Assembly (NCBI RefSeq): GCF_001625305.1
Contig: NW_017803024.1
Coordinates: forward strand, 284,309 to 348,308
From: Branchiostoma belcheri
Lineage: Eukaryota; Chordata; Leptocardii; Amphioxiformes; Branchiostomatidae
Direction of reading: 5' to 3'
Length of the DNA stretch: 64,000 nt
Position 1 is the stretch's first letter, and the number at the start of each line of letters is the position of its first letter. Below are positions 57,601 to 64,000 of this stretch, piece by piece. Below the pieces are notes generated by a model. It did no database searches and was not told the origin of the DNA. It saw only the letters and a program-made list of their open reading frames with translations. A program made the translations under genes and the position numbers.

Positions 57601-60476
57601 GCTGCTTGAATGCATTTAACGGTAAACACCGGGCATGTCGAGCTTCTTATTACCGACATTAAAGAATATGTTTGATTTTTTTCTCCAGACCTCGCTGCCC
57701 AGGTGACCTGCACGTCGGACCACCTGGAGGTGAGTTTCCCGCGCCCTCCGGACAACTCCGTACAGGCGGCGGACGTGCAGCTAGCAGCGCCGCCTTGCAA
57801 GGCGGAACAGAACTCCACCCACATCTACATCCGGACTCATTTCGAGAAATGTGGCACTTTGACTGAGGTAAAATTTACACTTCTTCTCTAATAACCAGTC
57901 ACTGCTATACTCTCCCCCTCCAATCCTCCGCACAAGCCGTTCCACTGGGCGTCAGGGCTTCCAAGTCCTCCTTGGTGCAGGGTTCGGGCAGGAGGGGACA
58001 GACATGGAGATGCCTCATGGTCTGCTCTTGCCTACAGTCACATGCAGTTTGTCCGTCTGAGACGAGACCCCACATTTACACATACGATGATATTTGCTAG
58101 TGCAAATGGTAACTGTTAGTATAAGCTGGACGCAAACCAGAAACAAGTGAAGTTTAGGAGCCTCTCTCTGCAATATCTCACCACTTCAGAGATGTGACTA
58201 AGATAGATTTTGGTTCACTAGTATTATCTGAGGCTGAATGTAATTTTTTTTACCAGAACCCCGTCCGAAACGATCTACATTTCACACTGATCTACGATGG
58301 TACATCCGATCTTGCAAATAGTAACTAGAAGCCGGAGACAAACCATACATAGGTGAAGTTAAGGAGCATATCATTAGCACTGCAATATCTCCACTGCCTT
58401 TTTAGCACTTCGACTAAGATAGACTTTTTCATCAACTGAGTCTAAAGTAGAGGTTTTCCTTCTTCCCCCCAGACCACGCCGTCCGAACTGATCTACAGGA
58501 ACACCCTGACCGTCGGCGCCGACCCCTCCAGCGGCGGCATCACGTGGTACCGAGTTCCCAGGATCCTCCTGGAGTGCCGCCTGCCGCGGAACAAGACCCT
58601 GTCCCTCCACTTCCGGCCGCATCTCAACTCCGTTTTCCGGTCTCACGTCCAGGGCTGGGGAGAGTTCGAGATCTCCATGGAGCTGTTCCGGACTGACGGA
58701 TTCCGGCAGCCGGTTACGGAGTATCCGGTTTATGTGGACCTACGGCAGGTTAGTCTTGAATGTCTGGTGTTTGTGGAACTACGGCACGTAGGTCCAAAGC
58801 TAAGATTTGACACTGAAATTTCGACTAGTCTCCAAGCAGATCTCACTGGGGTAAGGCACTATTTCAAATTGGCCAACTGTGAAAACTGCTTGGAGATTAT
58901 TGTTGACCAGATCCAGGGTCTTCTTAACAATGGCTAACCAGATTGCTCAGGACGAGAAGTCTTAAAGGCGCGTAACGCGAGCAATCTGTGAAACGTTGTG
59001 GGAAGTCGGTACCGTCCCCCGTTGTTGTTGGTTAAAAGTTGGTGTGCCTTGCTTTAGATGGAATATTAGAACGAGAATCTTTAGATACTAGTAACTCTTT
59101 TGCTTGTTCTCTAAAGATTTCCTGCACTCATTGCCATTGCCCTTTAGTTATCAATGGCACATTGACAGTAACCGTGGCCCCTGTTTTTCAGATGATCCAC
59201 GTGCAGATCCAGGTGAATTCCAACGTCACCGACCTTCAGGTGTTCCCTCACACCTGCGTGGCCACGCCTAGCGACGACCCTAGCGACAGGACACGGAATG
59301 ACGTCATCGTCGACGGGTCAGTAAATTGTCAACTTTTCATCCGTGAATTAACCAATGATGTGGCTGATGTCATCTACAGACTCAAAACCTGTAAAAACAC
59401 TTGTTTACTAAAATATACTAACTCATCTTCTGCCGTTTCCTTCCCAGTTGCGCCAAGCTGCCGACGCTGCAGTTCTACCCGTCGCCCGGTCCGGACAGGG
59501 GGCGCTTCGGCTTCCAGGCGTTTGCCTACACCAGCGGCGTTCCTACGGTAATGTGTGCAATATTCAAGTTTGTCCACACACATTTGGAGACCAGAACGTA
59601 ACAGAAAATTGTAATCTCCAAGCAGATGTTTTGGTGCCTGCAAAGACAGAATCCAATTGGCCAGGCGGTATCCATTTGCCAAACAGTATCCAATGTCGTA
59701 AAACGAATACAGCCTGCCAATGTAATTCTGTCTTTGCAGGCAGCAAATTATCTGCTTAGAGATTAGTGCCCTACATGTGCCATGTTCCATGTACTACCCA
59801 GGTGTACCTGCACTGTGACGTGGTGCTGTGTAAGGCCTCGGACCCGAACTCCCGCTGCGCGCAGGGCTGCCAGACGCCCTCGGGCAGGAGGCGGAGGGAG
59901 GCCGAGGGCGAACCCGAGGTCTACCGGCTCATCCAGGGACCCATCGTGCTTGGGGACGACCAAACTGGTAAGCGTCAAAATAACTCTCTTTCTAGTAAGC
60001 CATTATTATGTTTAACGACGAAAAACATGTTGTTTCCTCTTCTTCTTCACCAAACAAAAAAGGTCAATGACCTGAACCAGACGTCAGTCACCATGGTAAC
60101 TGGTGTTGGGTTACATCATGTTGCAATTTTATAGCAGGATGGTTTGCAAAATGCTAGTTTGAATTGTATATGTAATAGCCTGACAATCATTAGAGCATAA
60201 CGTAGACTACGCTCCTCTCTAAGTTACGTTCTTGTTTACTAGTAATGTACCAAATAGATCCAATCCACGTGACAAAATATCCATTTTTCGTGATTCCCAG
60301 AATTCCAGGCGCGGGTTCCCAGCCCCAACTCTGGCCGCCAGGACCTGGTCACAGCCTCCTCCATCCTGGGCGCATGCGCGGTGCTGGCCGCCGCCATGTT
60401 TGTTCTGGGCGTCCTGTACAAGGCACGCCGGGAAGGCAGGCAGTCTGGGTACAGGGTGTTGGAGAACGCGGAATAA
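54663..60476 (+). CDS. Receptor gene C: Sushi, SRCR-like, ZP, transmembrane protein, 628 aa
   Basis: Nine coding exons: 54663-54786, 56019-56282, 56583-57059, 57689-57867, 58473-58748, 59192-59316, 59448-59547, 59802-59967, 60301-60476; 1887 nt in one frame, all GT-AG. Layout: signal peptide (1-17, MLVLLLAACGVLPLVSG), Thr-rich linker (about 18-41, TTDQTTANTTDAIPTT, likely O-glycosylated), Sushi-like (42-129), SRCR-like (130-288, 159 codons exactly as in gene A exon 3), ZP (about 289-540), RRRR, helix, YRVL tail ending LENAE. It has only one Sushi/SRCR-like pair. The stalk and tail match gene A rather than B, while the upstream flank mirrors gene B. ATTAAA at 60519-60524 is a plausible poly(A) signal. 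A recognition or mucosal role is inferred from the domain set. Confidence 0.9.
54900..56018. other. Gene C intron 1 interior, no gene seen
   Basis: AT-rich intronic sequence. CCTCCAATGAAGAGGGACTT ... TGTCTGCGAAGGAGGCTAG (about 54994-55083) ends with the TCTGCGAAGGAGGCTA terminus of the foldback at 8.4 kb. The acceptor before the Sushi exon (TTTTTTGGTGAAG) is a little unusual but in phase. Confidence 0.45.
57189..57482. mobile_element. 294-bp foldback MITE in gene C intron 3
   Basis: TAGAGCTTTCGACCAGTCAC, TCTGGTCTTCTTCAGTAGACTG, GTGACGTGGCTTCTTTGAAG, AAAGGTATCTGGTAGACGAT on the left; near-exact complement on the right ending TCGAAAGCTCTA, around a GAAAAAGAACCGCGACGCG loop. Arms of about 130 bp. 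Non-coding. Confidence 0.92.
59612..59765. mobile_element. MITE family 2, complete copy, gene C intron 7
   Basis: TAATCTCCAAGCAGATGTTT at the left and CAAATTATCTGCTTAGAGATTA at the right; the inner CTGCAAAGACAGAATCCAATTG pairs with CAATGTAATTCTGTCTTTGCAG. This is the clearest copy for defining the family termini. Confidence 0.9.
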
Positions 60477-60639
60477 CCCGCCATGTTGATGCGTGTAAAA
60501 TCGCAACTTTGTGTTGCCATTAAATCCGATCTAAATCTTAAGATGTAATTCAATGCATCGATCTTTAACATTCACATTTTTGTACTCAGTACTCAAAATG
60601 TGCCAGCTCACACGCTTGTGACATAATAAGTCATAGGTA

Positions 60640-61045
60640 CGTAATTATCATCATTAACCCAACCTATGGAAGTGAAGTACATGTATTATTGTCATTGCAA
60701 TTATCTCAACTAATTTGTTATTGGGTGTCAGACTAGTACATAGGCCAACCCCCAGTTATGAGTGGCAGATTATTGCCAGAGCCAGTATACAGGCTTGCTT
60801 CTCAGTTCCAGGGCTAGCCTGGGTGCCAGTCTGCTGCTAGGGCCAGTATACAGACTAGCTCCTCGGCTCCAGGGCTAGCCTGGGTGCCAGACTGTTGTCA
60901 GGGCCAGTATACAGGCCAGCTCCTCGGCCCCAGGGTTTGCCTGGGTGCCAGACTGTTGTCAGGGCCAGTAAACAGGCTTGCTCCTCGGCCCCAGGGTTAG
61001 CCTGGATGCCAGACTTTTCCCAGGGTTAGTATACAGGTATGCAAC
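60640..61045. repeat. 61-bp minisatellite array between genes C and D
   Basis: Five copies of the CTAGCCTGGGTGCCAGACTG unit (60725-61040), preceded by TTGTTATTGGGTGTCAGACTAGTACATAGGC, which also precedes the array at 53.2 kb. The shared flank suggests the array is part of a longer mobile or duplicated unit. Confidence 0.9.
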
Positions 61046-61067
61046 ATTAATGACAAGACACGCTTTT

Positions 61068-61267
61068 TTCAATTTATTTTTATGCCGCCACCAACACGGA
61101 TAAACGCACGGACAACAGACATAATCATTTCCACCTGAGTAAGACCTGAGGAAATTCGTGTAAAGTGCCTTGTCCAAAGGCGCAAGATCGGTGACATAGC
61201 AGGATTCGAACTCGGGACTTCTTGGTTCCGAGCCGAACGTTCTGTCGTTACGTCACACGACCCCACT
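61068..61267 (-). mobile_element. tRNA-derived SINE (minus strand)
   Basis: On the minus strand: GGGGTCGTGTGACGTAACGA, B-box GAGTTCGAATCC, core GATCTTGCGCCTTTGGACAA, GGCACTTTACACGAATTTCC, end TTGGTGGCGGCATAAAAATA. More diverged than the copies at 24.6 and 44.1 kb, so probably older. Confidence 0.85.
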
Positions 61268-61269
61268 AA

Positions 61270-61804
61270 ATAACCTTGCGGTCACACATCTTGTATCTTC
61301 TGTCCAAGAATGTTTTGGGACACAACACGGATAGGGCTATGACACCACGGATGTAGTTAACGAGCCTTGGCCTCCCCCAAGGACTTGCATTCTTTCGTCA
61401 TAGAAGTTATATAACATGGTTACTCGCCAGGGTATTGAACTGACGCAATAACATTCTGTGAAAGACAAGCTCTGTGAATTGAAAGGCCTTGCCATGTAAT
61501 CACACAACAAAACATTTCCCATCCCCATTTGGTAGCCTCAAAGAGTCAAAATGACTGTAGGAAACACAAAGAAACACTGACCTCCAAAAGGTAAAAAATT
61601 GCGTGCGTGGTTTGTCTGACTCCTTGATTGGAAATCACAGGTAAATAACGTCTTTAATTGAATTTAAATGTCCTGATTACAGGGACTCCCGGGTTGTGTT
61701 AGCAGGTATAAACAGGTTGTGTGAACGAGTTTTCTCAATTTTGGGTCGGTGAAGAAGAAGGGCCGACACAGCTCTACCCTCCGCCGTAAGGGCTCCGTCC
61801 AAAC
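61270..61804. other. Intergenic, upstream of gene D
   Basis: No repeat or exon recognised. It should contain the gene D promoter; no core element can be named with confidence. Confidence 0.35.
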
Positions 61805-64000
61805 ATGGCGTTCTTCACCGTTGTTCTGGCGATGGTGCTGGCAGTCTCTCTGAGTTGGCCAGATGTGCAGGCACAAGTGACACAGTTATATGGCAAGTAT
61901 TTTTTTTTCTACAAGGCAGGCTGCAAGATAAACAATAGCCTGCGTTGTAACATAACAGTTACACAACAGGATAATCATTGGTTTACAGTAACTGCAAAGT
62001 TCCAGCTACATGCAGAAGTCCTGATGGTGGAAAGAAGATGCCGGTGTCGTTTTGAATGACTGGAGGTTGTTGTCAGTGATCAACCCGACCACGTTGTTTG
62101 GGAGACTGTTCCAAGTGTGAACTGCACCACACTACTCTAACAAACTAATAACGCTAAAACGCTAGCTCCTCAGCTCAAGGTTTAGCCTGGATGCCAGACT
62201 TTTGCCAGGGTCAGTATACAGGCTAGCTCCTCAGCTCCAGGGCTAGCCTGGATGTCAGACTGTTGCCAGGGTCAGTGTACAGGCTAGCACCTCAGCTCCA
62301 GGGCTAGCCTGGGTGCCAGACTGTGGACAGGTCCAGTATATAGGCCAGCTCCTCGGTTAATTGTATCAATACTTTAACGATAACTAGATGTTTCTGATAA
62401 CATTAATTGTATCTGTTGGAAATGGAAAATATGCTCTGAATATTGAAACGGCCGTCGTGTCTGTACTATGTACAGTGCTTGTTGCACGTGAAATCCTGAC
62501 CTCAGTATTAGTGGCATCACTTGAGCAGTGCGTTTACGTGTTATCCAACCTAACATTTACACCTGTGTCATGCAGACTGGCGACCTTGTGGCGACTTCCC
62601 GTGGGACACTGATGACGTCACCGTGAGCTGTGACTACACGTACAGCGACTATAAGACGACGTGGTCTCAGGAATCTTCCCTAGGCCTACGGGGCCGGTGT
62701 ACCGTGACATGCCCGCCACAAGCCGACCTGCTGGTCGGTCCTCCGTATTCTTACTATTATTATGTGGACGACGGAGCTTACTACTGCCACTCGTTCAACT
62801 GGACTTGGATGGGAATAGAACCCGTGTGTCTTGGTAAGGCAATTCAATTTCAATTCAATTACTGTGCAGTAAGACTCTACAATGACAGTGTAAATGCCTG
62901 ATACTGTAAAGGTCTGCCCATGTCTGCTATTTCCTGTTGCAGACTGGAGGGTGTTTGTAAATATCTGTATGTAGTGTGTTATTGTGTACTGGTATTGTTT
63001 CTTTTAACCAAATTGTAAAAATCATGTACTCAATTCAGGGGTGCGACAGCATTTCCTGCTTTTGTATGATTTTGTTTCATTGAATAAATTTGAAATTTGA
63101 ATAAAATTTATTTATTCAACAAGACCTGCATTTTGGCCTGCTTTTTAGGTAATCTTGGATACAAATAAAAATACACACAACAAATACACAGTACATAAAC
63201 AATTACTAAATACAACATCCTAAACATCAACTGGATCAAGTCTTGCTCCTAATGATCTGTTTAAAAGTCCTGACACTATGGTGCTGTCGTTAGGGACTTG
63301 CTATTTTGAGTTGGGCATCATTTTTTAAAACTTGACAACCATACAACACATGTTGTTCAAATGTACATCATAAACAAAGCAAATCATAGACAGAAGGTAC
63401 AAGTCAGGGTACAATATTTCTGGTACAACTTTTCTCCTCTATCCATTATACCCACCAACATACCTCATAGTATATTTTCCGTGACTCTCTACAAACTCTC
63501 TATAACTTTATAGAAGTTTAAAAAAAGTCATTTTAACCATGTGTCGGCCACAGGTGTATATTTTCCGTGACTCTCTACAAACTCTCTATAACTTTATAGA
63601 AGTTTAAAAAAAGTCATTTTAACCATGTGTCGGCCACAGGTGGTTACAACAGCTCCATCGTCATCACCGACTATACCAACAGGACCCGACTGGTGGGGGG
63701 AGAGTTCTACGGCTGTGTGGAGCTGTACGATGACGTCACGGGGCAGTGGGGGCCTGTCAGTGGGTGGTGGAGTAGCCTTGACGACAGGATGTCCTGGGCC
63801 GACTTAGCGTGTAGGGACCTGGGTTTCAGGGAGGCGGGTCTCGCCACACATGCCTACCCGTTAAGTAATGGGGTCTTTATAGTTAGTAATGAGTTTGAAT
63901 CCTTACAATTCCACTACCGACCCTCCCACCCCTCCACTGTCCCCAAGTTCATGGTGAACCAGTCCCTTCCCCAGTGGGAGGGAGCGACTCTGCGTGACGC
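61805..64000 (+). CDS. Receptor gene D (5' part): signal peptide, Sushi, SRCR-like; runs off the window
   Basis: Exons 61805-61892, 62576-62833 and 63640 to the window end. The first exon encodes MAFFTVVLAMVLAVSLSWPD plus VQAQVTQLYG, a signal peptide unrelated in sequence to those of A-C. Keeping phase 1 requires a GC donor (TTATATG|GCAAGT), an otherwise perfect match to GC-AG donors. Exon 2 (86 codons) is a Sushi-like domain: CGDFPWDTDDVTVSCDYTYS at the start, CTVTCPPQADLLVGPP, and WMGIEPVC at the end. Exon 3 begins GGYNSSIVITDYTNRTRLVG and is open to the edge; FREAGLAT has one extra codon relative to FREGLAT in the paralogs. A tandem duplication places a second copy of the acceptor 86 bp upstream. 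Whether ZP and membrane parts follow is unseen, though likely from its neighbours. Confidence 0.8.
62155..62360 (+). repeat. 61-bp minisatellite in gene D intron 1
   Basis: Three to four copies of the GCTAGCCTGGATGCCAGACT / TTGCCAGGGTCAGTATACAG unit, as in the arrays at 53.3 and 60.8 kb. Confidence 0.88.
62960..63200. repeat. Retroposon-like tails in gene D intron 2
   Basis: TTGAATAAATTTGAAATTTG followed by AATAAAATTTATTTATTCAAC and TTTTAGGTAATCTTGGATAC resembles two LINE/SINE 3' tails meeting head on. Family not recognised. Confidence 0.4.
63471..63642 (+). repeat. 86-bp perfect tandem duplication including a 3' splice site
   Basis: TATATTTTCCGTGACTCTCT through AACCATGTGTCGGCCACAGGTG occurs at 63471-63556 and again at 63557-63642. 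Each copy ends with GGCCACAG|GTG; the second is the acceptor of gene D exon 3. Confidence 0.95.

Overview
This is a eukaryotic, AT-rich, repeat-dense genomic window with three N gaps. The multi-exon genes with phase-1 introns, the ZP / Sushi / SRCR-like ectodomains, the tRNA-derived SINEs, LINE C-terminal fragments and many small foldback (MITE-like) elements fit a lancelet (amphioxus, Branchiostoma-type) scaffold. The organism call is an inference from repeat style and gene content; no species marker was searched.

Left part (1-36 kb): almost entirely non-coding. It holds degenerate tandem repeats (3.9-5.0, 9.2-9.9, 12.7-13.5, 17.9-18.2, 20.4-20.7, 21.7-23.8 kb), LINE and SINE fossils, hairpin MITEs and an ATTC microsatellite. 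I can support one gene here: a small two-exon secreted cysteine-rich peptide precursor on the minus strand (6002-6832). Its six-cysteine spacing resembles arthropod eclosion hormone, and it has a Gly-Lys-Arg processing site near its C terminus. Two CRE-rich, promoter-like islands lie at about 31.1-31.3 and 35.3-35.5 kb.

Right part (36-64 kb): a cluster of four paralogous type I membrane proteins. Gene A (36131-43011, minus, 11 coding exons, 864 aa) and gene B (45978-52421, minus, 12 coding exons, 842 aa) have the layout signal peptide, (Sushi, SRCR-like) x2, ZP domain, tetra-Arg cleavage site, membrane helix, short tail with YRVL. Gene C (54663-60476, plus, 9 coding exons, 628 aa) has a single Sushi/SRCR-like pair. 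Gene D (61805 to beyond the right edge, plus) starts with a different signal peptide and runs off the window inside its first SRCR-like exon. Exon sizes and phases are almost invariant between copies (ZP exons 179, 276, 125, 100 and 166 nt). B and C are divergently transcribed from a roughly 2 kb imperfect palindrome containing 61-bp minisatellite arrays. The combination recalls DMBT1-type SRCR/ZP proteins of mucosal defence; an immune or epithelial recognition role is an inference.

The paralogs differ in informative ways: an intron present only in B, a 39-bp coding-frame minisatellite that repeats a splice-donor junction 5, 3 or about 2 times in A, B and C, two probable GC-AG introns, a duplicated 3' splice site in D, a second out-of-phase signal-peptide exon in B, and near-identical ZP exons beside divergent Sushi/SRCR-like loops.
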